64,000 nucleotides of DNA, from positions 124,001 to 188,000 of the forward strand of contig NZ_VCNC01000003.1 of NCBI RefSeq assembly GCF_006210265.1. The letters run 5' to 3'. The notes under the pieces were generated by a model that saw nothing but the letters and a program-made list of their open reading frames with translations, did not search any database and had not been told where the DNA came from. This document shows positions 33,951 through 43,009 of this stretch, one piece after another. The first letter of the stretch is position 1. The number at the start of each line of letters is the position of its first letter. The translations under genes and the position numbers were made by a program. Source of the stretch: Desulfovibrio sp. UCD-KL4C (GTDB taxonomy: Bacteria; Desulfobacterota; Desulfovibrionia; Desulfovibrionales; Desulfovibrionaceae).

Positions 33951-35204
33951 ATGCCTAATGCGTCCACGTGGGATTGGAATCCCGGTAGGCGAGAGGTCCA
34001 AGACATTAGCTCTTGGTCCACTAAATTTGAGTGGGTGGAAGAATTTCACGCTAGTGCCGACGGAGAGAAGATCGGGGCAGTCGTAAAGACAAGCGATGGG
34101 GATTTTACTGCTTGCGTTAACGGTCAAGAGTGGGAAGAGAGATATGAACGGGTTTTCTACCTTAAATTTTCTCCTGACGGCAGACTGACCGGTATTACTC
34201 AGCAGGATGGTGAATGGACTTTAGCTGTTGACGGCAAACATTGGCCGGAAACTTATGGCTATATCTGGAGCACTATGTTCGGTTCCAACGGTTCTATTGT
34301 CTGTGCTGTTCAGCAGGACGGAGAATACGGCATGGGAGCTGACGGTGTTCTCTGGGAAAATCTGTTTGCCAATGCTAACAATTTTACACTTGGAAGCGAC
34401 GGCAAAAGTACTGCCGCTGTTGTTCAGGTTGCACCTCTTGCTCAGGCTGATATCGAAACCTTTCAAAAAGGTATCTATTCCATTGCTGTGAATGGTGAAG
34501 CTTGGGACAGAGTTTTCATGAACTGTTACACTCCCGTATTCGATGCAAAGTGTGAGAAAGTAGCTTGTCAGATTAGAAAGTCACTCTACGATTACACTAT
34601 CGCTGTTGACGGAAAAATCTGGCAGCGAGAATTTCAGTGCGTCTGGGATCCTTGTTTCAATCCTGTTAGTGGAGCAGTCGCTGCTCCTGTCCGTCTCGGC
34701 GGGAAATGGGGTATGGCTCAGGACGGAGAAATTATCTGGCCGGCTGAGTTCGCTCAGTGTTGGCATCAGCAGTTCAGCGAAGATGGCAGTAAGCTTTGGG
34801 CCATTGTCGCTACTTCACTTGGTAAGTTTACTTTAGCTGTTAATGGAACACCTTGGAGTGTGACTGCTCCTGTTGTTCTCGATATGGCTGTAAGCCCTGA
34901 TGGTAACCGCGCAGCAGCTCTCGGGAAAACTGATTATGTTTACACAGTAATGTGTGACGGAAAAGTTTGGAACGATTCTTATGCTATGGCTTGGAAACCT
35001 GTTTTTAGTCCTGACAGTAGCAAAGTGGCTGCTAAGGTTGAAAAGAATGGACGCTTTACCGTTGTTCTTGATGGAAAACCTTATGGCCAGGACTTTGAAC
35101 AATGCTGGGAACCAATTTTCAGCCCATGTTCAACCAAGGTGCTTATCCGTGCTATTGATGGCGGAAAGTTTGTCCGCATCGTAGCTGACGTAAGTGATTT
35201 CTAA
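33951..35204 (+). CDS. tmcD: Tmc complex subunit D, WD40-like repeat protein
   Basis: A 417-residue protein of Trp/Asp/Gly-rich repeats resembling a beta-propeller: about eight units of the form SPDGxxxAAxVxxxGxFTxAVDGxxW. It has no signal peptide or membrane segment, so a cytoplasmic face location is likely. Position directly before tmcC, tmcB and tmcA identifies it as TmcD of the Desulfovibrio transmembrane complex. The start is fixed by GAGGAGG six bases upstream; an in-frame extension to 33876 would start inside the leader hairpin. The biochemical role of TmcD is not established. Confidence 0.9.
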   Translation: MPNASTWDWNPGRREVQDISSWSTKFEWVEEFHASADGEKIGAVVKTSDGDFTACVNGQEWEERYERVFYLKFSPDGRLTGITQQDGEWTLAVDGKHWPETYGYIWSTMFGSNGSIVCAVQQDGEYGMGADGVLWENLFANANNFTLGSDGKSTAAVVQVAPLAQADIETFQKGIYSIAVNGEAWDRVFMNCYTPVFDAKCEKVACQIRKSLYDYTIAVDGKIWQREFQCVWDPCFNPVSGAVAAPVRLGGKWGMAQDGEIIWPAEFAQCWHQQFSEDGSKLWAIVATSLGKFTLAVNGTPWSVTAPVVLDMAVSPDGNRAAALGKTDYVYTVMCDGKVWNDSYAMAWKPVFSPDSSKVAAKVEKNGRFTVVLDGKPYGQDFEQCWEPIFSPCSTKVLIRAIDGGKFVRIVADVSDF

Positions 35205-35222
35205 CAGCCGGAGGCAATACGC

Positions 35223-35882
35223 ATGAACTCTTTTTATGCATTCGTAGTAGGCCCTCTGGCGTGGATCGCTTGGGGCGTGTTTGTTTTAGGTTCCATATAC
35301 AAGATGGTTTCAATGTACCAGCTTGCTAAAAAGAAGGACGGTTCGTCCTTGCACTATATGAGTTTCAAGTTCGGAATGCGTTCTATTCTGCACTGGCTCA
35401 ATCCTGTAGGAACCCTTGGTTGGCAGAGCAATCCTTATACAGCTCTGGTAACTTTTGTTTTTCACATCTGTCTTGTCATTGTTCCATTGTTCCTTTTGGG
35501 ACACGTGGTCCTCTGGGATCAGTTTTTCGGCATTACGTGGCCGACTCTCCCAGATACAGTTGCCGACATCATGGCCATTGTGCTCGTAGCTTGCTGCGTT
35601 TATTTTGGACTGCGCCGCTTTTTGCAGCGTGATGTACGTTTCCTGACTACCGGTAAGGACTGGGTAGCTTTGACTATTCCAGCTTTAACTTTTCTTTTCG
35701 GTATTCTGGCATATCACCAGATTGGAAGCCCCAAGGCAATGCTTATACTACATATCCTTTGCGGAGAAATTATGCTGATCAGCATTCCTTTCTCCAGACT
35801 CAGTCACATGCTGTTCGGTGTGTTCACCAGAGCTTACATGGGATCAGAGTTCGGCGGAGTCCGCCACTCAAAGGATTGGTAA
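35223..35882 (+). CDS. tmcC: Tmc complex subunit C, integral membrane cytochrome b-type protein
   Basis: A 219-residue inner-membrane protein with five to six hydrophobic helices, starting MNSFYAFVVGPLAWIAWGVF. Histidines on helices (for example FVFHICLVIV, LLGHVVLW, LILHILCGEI) fit the heme b ligands of the NarI/HdrE-like family. By family knowledge TmcC anchors the complex and passes electrons across the membrane between the periplasmic cytochrome and cytoplasmic TmcB. CCGGAGG lies nine bases before the ATG. The gene is 18 bases from tmcD and 25 bases from tmcB, so it is part of one operon. Confidence 0.93.
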   Translation: MNSFYAFVVGPLAWIAWGVFVLGSIYKMVSMYQLAKKKDGSSLHYMSFKFGMRSILHWLNPVGTLGWQSNPYTALVTFVFHICLVIVPLFLLGHVVLWDQFFGITWPTLPDTVADIMAIVLVACCVYFGLRRFLQRDVRFLTTGKDWVALTIPALTFLFGILAYHQIGSPKAMLILHILCGEIMLISIPFSRLSHMLFGVFTRAYMGSEFGGVRHSKDW

Positions 35883-35907
35883 CCACATCCCCACAAGGAG
35901 TATTGAA

Positions 35908-37224
35908 ATGACATTCGATAGGAAAATTAAGGATGCCGGGCTCGAGCGGGGCGTGTCCCGTCTGACACCTGAGCGCATCGAAACAGTTCTTAAGCAGGTT
36001 CTCGAAGGAGAGACCGGAGCAAAATTGAGGCTGTATGCAGAAACCTGCATGCGCTGCGGTATGTGTTCCGAAGCCTGCCATTATTATATGTCCCATGATG
36101 GTGACCCATCCTACTCTCCCGCAGGTAAGGTTCATCAGACAATGGGCGAAATCTTGCGCAATAATTGCAAAGTAACACCTGAGTTCGTCTACCAGATGGC
36201 CCAGATTGCATATACAGAATGTAACCTCTGTCGCCGCTGTGTTCATTATTGTCCACTTGGAATTGATACGGGTTACATCATGAGTGTTGTGAGACGTATG
36301 TGTCACAAACTAGGCGTAACTCCTCAGTATATTCAGGATACCTCTCACAGTCATGCAGCTACAATGAACCAGATGTGGCTTAAAGATGATGAGTGGATTG
36401 ATACCCTGCAGTGGCAGGAAGATGAAGCCAGAGACGAAATGCCGGAACTTCGCATTCCTTTAGATAAGGAAGGCGCTGAGATATACTATTCAGTTATTGC
36501 TCCGGAACCTAAATTCCGTACTCAGCTGATTTATCAGGCTGCATTTATTATGAATTCAGCTGGTGTTGATTTTACTATGCCTACTTCACCGGGCTGGGAC
36601 AACTCTGATATGTGTATGTTCTCCGGTGATTATGAAATGATGGGACGTTTAAAGAAAATTCATTTTGAGTCAGCTCTTGATCTCAAGGTTAAAAAGATTG
36701 TTATGGGTGAGTGCGGACACGCATTCCGTTCCATTTATGATCAGGGTAACCGCTGGGATGGATGGGAAATGTATCCCATTGAGGTTGTTCATTCTGTTGA
36801 ATTTTTCTGGGAACTTATCAGTTCTGGCAAAATTAAGATTCGTGAAAAATTCCAAGAACCAATTACTATACATGATCCTTGTAACATCATTCGCGGACGC
36901 GGCTTGATGGAACAATCCCGCAAACTTGCTCACGCACTTTGCGATAATGTGGTTGAAATGCATCCTAACCTTGAGCACAACTATTGCTGTGCGGCGGGTG
37001 GCGGTGTTATCAACTGCGGACCTCCATTTAAGAATGTCCGTATGAAAGGTAACAGGATTAAGGCTGAGCAGTTAAAAGCCACTGGCGTTAAGACTATCCT
37101 TGCGCCTTGTCATAACTGCCACGGTGGGCTTGAAGATTTAGTCCATTACTATGAACTTGGCATGGATATTAAATTCTTCGGCGATCTTATCTATGATCTG
37201 ATGGAAAAGCCTGAAGTGGAATAG
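35908..37224 (+). CDS. tmcB: Tmc complex subunit B, HdrD-like iron-sulfur protein
   Basis: A 438-residue cytoplasmic protein. Two [4Fe-4S] motifs lie at C47/C50/C53/C57 ([11 protein letters not shown]) and C105/C108/C111/C115 ([12 protein letters not shown]). The second half has CCG-type cysteine-rich regions as in Hdr[10 protein letters not shown] then [10 protein letters not shown] and APCHNCHGG, which in heterodisulfide reductases hold a non-cubane cluster. Electrons likely pass between a cytoplasmic donor or acceptor and the membrane subunit. The start at 35908 follows AGGAG; a longer frame from 35818 overlaps tmcC and is rejected. Confidence 0.95.
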   Translation: MTFDRKIKDAGLERGVSRLTPERIETVLKQVLEGETGAKLRLYAETCMRCGMCSEACHYYMSHDGDPSYSPAGKVHQTMGEILRNNCKVTPEFVYQMAQIAYTECNLCRRCVHYCPLGIDTGYIMSVVRRMCHKLGVTPQYIQDTSHSHAATMNQMWLKDDEWIDTLQWQEDEARDEMPELRIPLDKEGAEIYYSVIAPEPKFRTQLIYQAAFIMNSAGVDFTMPTSPGWDNSDMCMFSGDYEMMGRLKKIHFESALDLKVKKIVMGECGHAFRSIYDQGNRWDGWEMYPIEVVHSVEFFWELISSGKIKIREKFQEPITIHDPCNIIRGRGLMEQSRKLAHALCDNVVEMHPNLEHNYCCAAGGGVINCGPPFKNVRMKGNRIKAEQLKATGVKTILAPCHNCHGGLEDLVHYYELGMDIKFFGDLIYDLMEKPEVE

Positions 37225-37237
37225 GGGGAAGATTACA

Positions 37238-37642
37238 ATGTTAAAAAGAGTATTAACTGTCGCGGCGGTTGTCGCATGTGTCTTTCTCTATATGATTCCA
37301 GCATTCTCTCAGGATGAAATAACATTCCTGAAGGATCCCGCTTTTATTCATCCAGAAAGACCTGCGGCTCCATTCATGCATGATATGCATAATGAAAAAG
37401 CTGGTATTGAAGATTGCGCAACCTGTCATCATGTATGGAAAGACGGAAAGGTTGTTGAAGATGAAAGCTCGGAAGATCAGTCATGTTCATCTTGCCATCA
37501 GGTTAAAGCTGAAGCAGGTAAAACAAGTCTCCGTAACGCTTATCACAAGCTTTGCATTAATTGTCACATCAAAAAAGACAAAGGCCCTGTAACTTGCGCC
37601 GGATGTCATCCAGACGGCGGAGCTGCTCCTGCCGGACATTAG
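37238..37642 (+). CDS. tmcA: Tmc complex subunit A, tetraheme type II cytochrome c3
   Basis: A 134-residue periplasmic cytochrome with a signal peptide (about 1-24, ending PAFS). The four c-type heme sites are C60-H64 (CATCH), C83-H87 (CSSCH), C106-H110 (CINCH) and C120-H124 (CAGCH), with axial-ligand histidines in PFMHDMHNE and elsewhere. Type II cytochrome c3 accepts electrons from periplasmic hydrogenase through type I c3 and feeds them to the membrane complex. GGGGGAAG precedes the ATG by about eight bases. It is the last gene of the tmcDCBA cluster and is followed by a strong terminator. Confidence 0.95.
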   Translation: MLKRVLTVAAVVACVFLYMIPAFSQDEITFLKDPAFIHPERPAAPFMHDMHNEKAGIEDCATCHHVWKDGKVVEDESSEDQSCSSCHQVKAEAGKTSLRNAYHKLCINCHIKKDKGPVTCAGCHPDGGAAPAGH

Positions 37643-37670
37643 TCCACTCGGACTCATTCATTGATTTAAG

Positions 37671-37704
37671 AAAGCCGCCTTTCCGTATGGAGAGGCGGCT
37701 TTTA
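37671..37704 (+). terminator. Intrinsic terminator after tmcA
   Basis: AAAGCCGCCT and AGGCGGCTTT form a G+C-rich stem with a 12-base loop, followed by TTTAAG. Confidence 0.8.
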
Positions 37705-37736
37705 AGTTAATGAGCATTGGGGTATAGAAACAATAT

Positions 37737-39401
37737 ATGAAGAAGTTGTTTTTAATAAATTGTCGTAAACCTATGGTTGATGCGTTTAAAGATGCAGGCC
37801 ATGATGTCCGTTGTCTTTATACTACGGAACGTGAAGTGAATGTTTTGTATGAGTTGGAGAAACTTGAGTTTTCTCCAGATATACTTTTGCAGCAGGAATC
37901 GCTTGGTTGCAGAGTTTTTTTAAACGGGTTGGCTTCAATTGATTGCGTCCGTTTGTTCTGGTCAGTTGATACTCATATGAATATGCATTGGCATGGTTTG
38001 TATGGATCAATGTTTGACGGAGTGCTGACAACTCAGAAGAAATATATTTCATCTCTTGAAAAAGTTTGTACCGCTAAAATTTGCTGGGTTCCTTGGATGG
38101 GGTGCCGACTTGGTCCGGAAACCGGAACTGATCAGGGACTTATCCCATACACGAAGCGTAAGCATGATTTAACTTTTGTAGGAAGAGTTTCATCGCAGAG
38201 ACCTTCCAGAAAGCTCTTTGTTGATTTTTTGAGAGCCAACTATAATTTGAATCTTGTGAATGGACTTAATTATTCTGAAATGATGTCTTTATATAAGCAA
38301 ACCAAAATTGTTCCTAACGAGGCTATTTTCGGTGAAGTTAATTTTAGACTGTTCGAAGCATGTTCCTGCGGATGCGCCGTGGTTACGCCCTTTGTAGATG
38401 ATGAGCTTGGAGAACTTTTTGAAATAGGTAAAGACATCGCTGTATATAATGATGTGCTTGAACTGAAAGATATACTTGATAGATTTCGGGGCAATCCTAT
38501 GCTGGCCGCCGAAATGGGACTTGCTGCTTATGAGCGTGTTTTGCGTGAACATATGCCTGCTAACAGGGTTAATAGCATTTTGGATTTTGCGCAGCATTTA
38601 ACCCCTCGCATAATCGATGAATCAGATAATAATTTTTTGTATATCCAGATCCAAGCTGCGCTTGCCTCTGCCGGAGACACTGATGTTTCATGGAAAGAAG
38701 TAATAATATCTTTAATGAGGTCAAATCCAAGTGTCTCTAAGGATACTACTTTACTCCGTATTTTTGCTAATGGAAATATGACCAGTGAGTTTTTAAAGAT
38801 AGCGCAAACATATATAGGTAATGCCGTTGGAGTAGACGATGCTCTTTTGAATATGACAGCATCAATTGGCAGTAGCAAAATGGGTGATTGGGACTTAGCT
38901 AGGTATTTCTGGTTAAGATATATTACAAAGATTCAATCAAATAGCCCTGAAACTCCTCGCGATCATGTCCATTTATTGATGCTTTGGGGGCGGGAGCTTT
39001 CTAAAATTGGTATTTCAATGATGCGTGGTGTGGCTTTTAATGAAGATAAAGATATACCGACATGTGCGAGTCAATGTTTATTTTCAGCTCTTAGGTTAGA
39101 TCCGCAGAATTTAGAAATATATAAACGACTTGATGCTTTGTTTACAGGAATAGCCGGGGCCGAATCAATGCGCCTTGCCTTTTTGTCACACTTATCTTTG
39201 CATTATCCTGATGACTGGAGACTAAGCACTGAGCTTGGAATAGTTAGCTTGAAAATATTTCGTTTGTCTGAGGGGCTTACTGAGCTTTGTCATTCTGAGA
39301 AAAAAGCTATAGCCGCAGGGCGGCAGAGGTTTTGGTGGCGTAAAATCGAATCAGAAATAAAAGCATATTTAAAAATAGTTAAATTAAATAATATGTGTTA
39401 A
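37737..39401 (+). CDS. Glycosyltransferase (CgeB-like) with a helical C-terminal region
   Basis: A 554-residue cytoplasmic protein. Residues about 1-290 are a GT1/CgeB-type glycosyltransferase: RLFWSVDTHMNMHWHGLY, LTFVGRVSSQRPSRKLFVDF, then NFRLFEACSCGCAVVTPFVDDE, the nucleotide-sugar-binding region. The remaining 260 residues look helical and TPR-like (LARYFWLRYITKIQS, CLFSALRLDPQNLEIYKRL). It could glycosylate a cell-surface or flagellar component. The acceptor is unknown, and no other sugar gene is adjacent. The ribosome binding site is weak. Confidence 0.85.
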   Translation: MKKLFLINCRKPMVDAFKDAGHDVRCLYTTEREVNVLYELEKLEFSPDILLQQESLGCRVFLNGLASIDCVRLFWSVDTHMNMHWHGLYGSMFDGVLTTQKKYISSLEKVCTAKICWVPWMGCRLGPETGTDQGLIPYTKRKHDLTFVGRVSSQRPSRKLFVDFLRANYNLNLVNGLNYSEMMSLYKQTKIVPNEAIFGEVNFRLFEACSCGCAVVTPFVDDELGELFEIGKDIAVYNDVLELKDILDRFRGNPMLAAEMGLAAYERVLREHMPANRVNSILDFAQHLTPRIIDESDNNFLYIQIQAALASAGDTDVSWKEVIISLMRSNPSVSKDTTLLRIFANGNMTSEFLKIAQTYIGNAVGVDDALLNMTASIGSSKMGDWDLARYFWLRYITKIQSNSPETPRDHVHLLMLWGRELSKIGISMMRGVAFNEDKDIPTCASQCLFSALRLDPQNLEIYKRLDALFTGIAGAESMRLAFLSHLSLHYPDDWRLSTELGIVSLKIFRLSEGLTELCHSEKKAIAAGRQRFWWRKIESEIKAYLKIVKLNNMC

Positions 39402-39465
39402 ATCTTAAGCTGAGGCTTAACTGACGAGAGTATAAATAACTTATTGCAAACAGTAGAGATATATT

Positions 39466-39810
39466 ATGGCGTGTGAATTTTTCAATGAACAGGCATTTTT
39501 CGATCATCTTAGTGGTGACAGGGAACTTGGAGCCGAAATACTTAATGTTTATTTGACAGATGCCCCGGCAAGGTTGAGGGCTCTATCAGAAGCTACTAAG
39601 ACAAATAATCAGAATCTAATAATTAAATATTCTCATGCTCTTAAAGGAATTTCAGCAACAATTCGTGCTGAGAAAATTGCTGAAATTGCAGAAGACATAG
39701 AACTAGCCGCAAGGCAAAATCACCTTGAGAAAGTAAATGAATATTTGCCGGATATTGAAAAAATATTGGAAAAGACTTTAAAAGTACTGAGAAATTATTT
39801 GGAAATGTAA
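39466..39810 (+). CDS. Stand-alone Hpt domain phosphotransfer protein
   Basis: A 114-residue four-helix Hpt protein with the phosphorylatable His57 in YSHALKGISATI. It would shuttle phosphate between a hybrid kinase receiver and a final response regulator. No kinase is adjacent, but the hybrid kinase at 43010 and the chemoreceptor unit are close by. AGAG lies before the ATG. A terminator follows, so it is transcribed alone or with the preceding gene. Confidence 0.92.
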   Translation: MACEFFNEQAFFDHLSGDRELGAEILNVYLTDAPARLRALSEATKTNNQNLIIKYSHALKGISATIRAEKIAEIAEDIELAARQNHLEKVNEYLPDIEKILEKTLKVLRNYLEM

Positions 39811-39846
39811 TTATTATTACGTGGCTATTCAATCACTGGTTTTGCA

Positions 39847-39884
39847 AAAAAACTCCTTACGAATGTATCGTGAGGAGTTTTTTT
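39847..39884 (+). terminator. Intrinsic terminator after the Hpt gene
   Basis: AACTCCTTACGA pairs with TCGTGAGGAGTT (one G-T pair) around a five-base loop and is followed by TTTTTT. Confidence 0.88.
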
Positions 39885-40024
39885 ATGTTATATGATTTTT
39901 AGGTATACTTATAATAACAAGAGAAGGAGTGGTCGTATAATGTGTTTAACGCAATAAACAGAAGGTTTAAGGCTCTGTTCTTTAGAGTAGTGTTTGGAAT
40001 ATTTAAGTAGTTAAGGGGGCTGGT

Positions 40025-42073
40025 ATGTTAAAAAATATGAAATTAGGATTAAAACTAGGGCTCAGTTTTGCGTTGATGATTTTCTTGACTGCGATAATGG
40101 CATTTGTAGGTTTTAATGGAATGACAGGTGTTAAGGAGCGTGTTGAAAAGGCTGATAATGTTAACATTATGGTTAAGACCTTGCTTGGAATAAGGATTAT
40201 TGAAAAGAATTATATGTTGCGCAAGGATGATAGTTATTTAAAAGAACATCAAAAAAAAATTGCGGACATAAAGACTGAGATAGAAGAAACAGACAAAACA
40301 TTTACTCAGAAAATCAATCATGATCAAATGTCTGCAGTAAGTGAAGCCGTAGTAAAATACGATAAAGCTTTTGCCGAATATGTTCTACTTGCAACTGAAC
40401 GTAAGAAAGTTATGGAGCTGATGCGCAATGAAGCGCGCTTAGCTCTTAAAGAACTTGAACAAGTTAGATTTGCTTTGAAAACACAGTTAAGCAGTATAAT
40501 GACTGATACAAAGTCACAGATTATAAGCTCATTGAATAGTGGAAAAATTAATCAGGTTGGTAATATTTATCAAAAAAGTCAAATGGACATCGCTAATAAA
40601 CTTAAAAAAGCAGATGACGCCAGTAGAGCGATTAAATGGTTTATTACAGTTAGAAAAAATGAAAAAGAATATATAATTTCTTCTGACACTAAGTACTTAG
40701 ACATGGTTAAAAGTGATATGGCAAATATTGTTAAGCTCGTGAAAGATATGAGCGGTAGTTTTGTAAATCAGCAAAATATAGGGCTTGCTCAGGGTGTTTT
40801 AAAGGCAGTGACGAACTATGAAGAAGATTTTATAAATTATACTAAATTGATGCAGTCACAAGTTCAGGCTGAGAAACAAATGGTTGTTACTGCTCGTAAA
40901 GCTGCAAGTGAATGTCAGAGTGCCCGTACAGATCAAAACGCAAAAATGCTCAATCAGATGAAATTTTCTAATATCATGTTGATGACTGTTGCCTGTATAT
41001 CTTTTTTAATTGGAATTGTAACCGCTTTCTTTTTGACAAAAGGAATTACCGGACCTGTCAATAAAGGGGTCTCTTTTGCGCAAATTATGGCTAAAGGTGA
41101 TTTTACACAAACTTTGGATATAGACCAAAAGGATGAGATGGGAGATCTTGCAGCAGCTTTGAATGACATGGTCAATAAACTGTCATCAGTTGTAACAGAG
41201 GTTGGTATGTCTTCTGAGAATGTAGCCTCAGGAAGTGAGGAATTATCAGCGACTGCAGAAAGCCTTTCGGAATCTTCAACTGAGCAGGCTGCTAATGTAG
41301 AGGAAGTCTCTTCATCAATCGAAGAAATGACCGCAAATATTAGGCAAAATGCTGAAAATGCACATGAAACAGAACGAATTGCCTTGCAGTCTGCAAAGCA
41401 GGCCGAAGAAGGCGGAGTTGCTGTAACTAAAGCTGTTGTTGCAATGAAGAATATTGCGGAAAAAATATCTATAATTGAAGAAATAGCACGTCAAACAAAT
41501 TTACTCGCTTTGAATGCTGCGATTGAAGCTGCCCGGGCAGGAGAACATGGTAAGGGATTCGCTGTGGTTGCAGCAGAAGTGAGAAAGCTTGCTGAGCGAA
41601 GCGGTGAAGCCGCTGGTGAAATTGGAGATCTGTCTTCTACAAGTGTAAGCGTTGCTGAAACAGCCGGTGAAATGCTTAATCAGTTAGTACCGGATATCAA
41701 GCGAACTTCAGAGTTAGTTCAGGAAATTGCGGCGGGAAGTAATGAGCAACTGAGCGGATCAGAACAAATTAATAAAGCTGTTCAGCAACTTGATCAAGTT
41801 ACTCAGCAGAATGCCTCAGCTTCTGAGGAAATGGCGTCTACATCAGAAGAATTATCTAGTCAGGCAGAGCAGTTACAGCAGGTAATGAGCTTCTTCAAGA
41901 GTGCCGGAAAAGTCTCAGTGCAAAGAAAATCTTTGCCGGAGCCCCGTCATACAGTCCGTAAACCCCAGGAAGTCAAAGCTATTGAAACAAAAAAAATAGT
42001 AAAACAAGACTCATCTGGGGTAGCTCTTGATATGAGTGGAGATTTTTTAGATTCAGATTTTGAAAAATTCTGA
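40025..42073 (+). CDS. Methyl-accepting chemotaxis protein
   Basis: A 682-residue transmembrane chemoreceptor. An N-terminal membrane helix (about 10-31), a long helical periplasmic sensor of about 280 residues, and a second membrane helix near 318-338 ([20 protein letters not shown]) are followed by HAMP (about 340-390) and the signalling domain. The hairpin tip is intact, [19 protein letters not shown] then [19 protein letters not shown]. The sensor's helical, low-Cys sequence suggests a double four-helix (HBM-like) ligand domain; that is inference. The last residues DFEKF resemble the aromatic-x-x-aromatic CheR/CheB tether. AGGGGG precedes the start. It is followed by cheW, 89 bases downstream. 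Confidence 0.95.
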   Translation: MLKNMKLGLKLGLSFALMIFLTAIMAFVGFNGMTGVKERVEKADNVNIMVKTLLGIRIIEKNYMLRKDDSYLKEHQKKIADIKTEIEETDKTFTQKINHDQMSAVSEAVVKYDKAFAEYVLLATERKKVMELMRNEARLALKELEQVRFALKTQLSSIMTDTKSQIISSLNSGKINQVGNIYQKSQMDIANKLKKADDASRAIKWFITVRKNEKEYIISSDTKYLDMVKSDMANIVKLVKDMSGSFVNQQNIGLAQGVLKAVTNYEEDFINYTKLMQSQVQAEKQMVVTARKAASECQSARTDQNAKMLNQMKFSNIMLMTVACISFLIGIVTAFFLTKGITGPVNKGVSFAQIMAKGDFTQTLDIDQKDEMGDLAAALNDMVNKLSSVVTEVGMSSENVASGSEELSATAESLSESSTEQAANVEEVSSSIEEMTANIRQNAENAHETERIALQSAKQAEEGGVAVTKAVVAMKNIAEKISIIEEIARQTNLLALNAAIEAARAGEHGKGFAVVAAEVRKLAERSGEAAGEIGDLSSTSVSVAETAGEMLNQLVPDIKRTSELVQEIAAGSNEQLSGSEQINKAVQQLDQVTQQNASASEEMASTSEELSSQAEQLQQVMSFFKSAGKVSVQRKSLPEPRHTVRKPQEVKAIETKKIVKQDSSGVALDMSGDFLDSDFEKF

Positions 42074-42162
42074 TAATGACTGGATGAAGTTTCGTTTTTT
42101 TATTACTATAAGTTATGTTGAAATAAAATTAATTAATATTTTTTAAATAAAACAGGTGACAG

Positions 42163-42708
42163 ATGAGTGAAGAAAAAAATAGTACAATGAATCAATATCT
42201 GACATTTACTTTAAATAAAGATATTTATGCTCTTGATATCTCAAGTGTCAGAGAAGTGCTGGAGTTAACGCCCATAACCAGGATTCCTAGAACTCCTAAG
42301 TTTATGAGGGGGGTTATTAATCTGCGCGGTCATGCTGTGCCTGTTGTTGATATGCGGCTTAAATTCGGTATGAGCAAGACTGAGGATACAGTAAATACTT
42401 GTATTATTATTGTTGAGGTGCTTTTTGACGGTGATAGTACCGTCATGGGAGCTCTTGCAGACTCAGTTCGGGAAGTTATTGAGCTTACTGAAGGAATGAT
42501 CGAAGAGCCTCCTAGAATGGGAACTACAATTAAGACTGATTTTATTTGTGGAATGGGAAAACAGGATGATGAATTTGTTATAATCCTAGATATTAATAAG
42601 ATCTTATCACTTGAAGAACTTGCTATGCTCAAGAGTGTAAATCATGATTCTTCTGCTGAGACTATTCCCGAGGTGAGCCCTGATCAAGGAGTGAGTCTTA
42701 ATCTTTAA
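42163..42708 (+). CDS. cheW: Chemotaxis coupling protein CheW
   Basis: A 181-residue CheW with MNQYLTFTLNKDIYALDISS at the start and the receptor/kinase-binding region TRIPRTPKFMRGVINLRGHAVPVVDMR. It links the adjacent receptor to a CheA kinase encoded elsewhere. The C-terminal 25 residues are longer than in E. coli CheW and acidic. AGGTGA lies four bases before the ATG. A strong terminator ends the mcp-cheW unit. Confidence 0.95.
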   Translation: MSEEKNSTMNQYLTFTLNKDIYALDISSVREVLELTPITRIPRTPKFMRGVINLRGHAVPVVDMRLKFGMSKTEDTVNTCIIIVEVLFDGDSTVMGALADSVREVIELTEGMIEEPPRMGTTIKTDFICGMGKQDDEFVIILDINKILSLEELAMLKSVNHDSSAETIPEVSPDQGVSLNL

Positions 42709-42756
42709 ATTTGCTGTGTATATTAAAAATGAGACAAAATTATTAGTAAAGGTTTA

Positions 42757-42795
42757 CAAAAACCCCGTCCCTCAAAAAGGGGCGGGGTTTTTATT
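42757..42795 (+). terminator. Intrinsic terminator after cheW
   Basis: AACCCCGTCCC and GGGGCGGGGTT form a G+C-rich stem (with one G-T pair) and are followed by TTTTATTT. Confidence 0.9.
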
Positions 42796-42823
42796 TATCT
42801 AAAGTTTAGCATTCATGCTATTG

Positions 42824-42852
42824 TGACTAGTAAAACTTTTATAAACTAGTCA
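42824..42852. promoter_or_regulatory. Inverted repeat before the hybrid kinase gene
   Basis: TGACTAGT (42824-42831) and its complement ACTAGTCA (42845-42852) are separated by 13 bases, about 160 bases before the kinase start. The rest of the gap from 42709 to 43009 holds only the cheW terminator and AT-rich sequence. An operator role is inferred from symmetry alone. Confidence 0.4.
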
Positions 42853-43009
42853 TGTATATTGAATAATTTACTTTAAAAGATTATAAATACTTGCTATATA
42901 ACATGCAGTGAAATAATGTTTTTTATAAGCATAAGCTGAATAAATTTTTATATGGTTTATAGTTTGTGTCTCAAAAATAATTACACGTAAAAATAGTGAT
43001 AGTTTTGTC

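Noticed and set aside
33789-34127. Minus-strand open frame across the tmcD start
   Set aside because: It overlaps the tmcD ribosome binding site and first 60 codons, and the protein shows no family features.
35818-35907. Upstream extension of tmcB
   Set aside because: The extension overlaps tmcC codons, and AGGAG plus ATG at 35908 give a better start.
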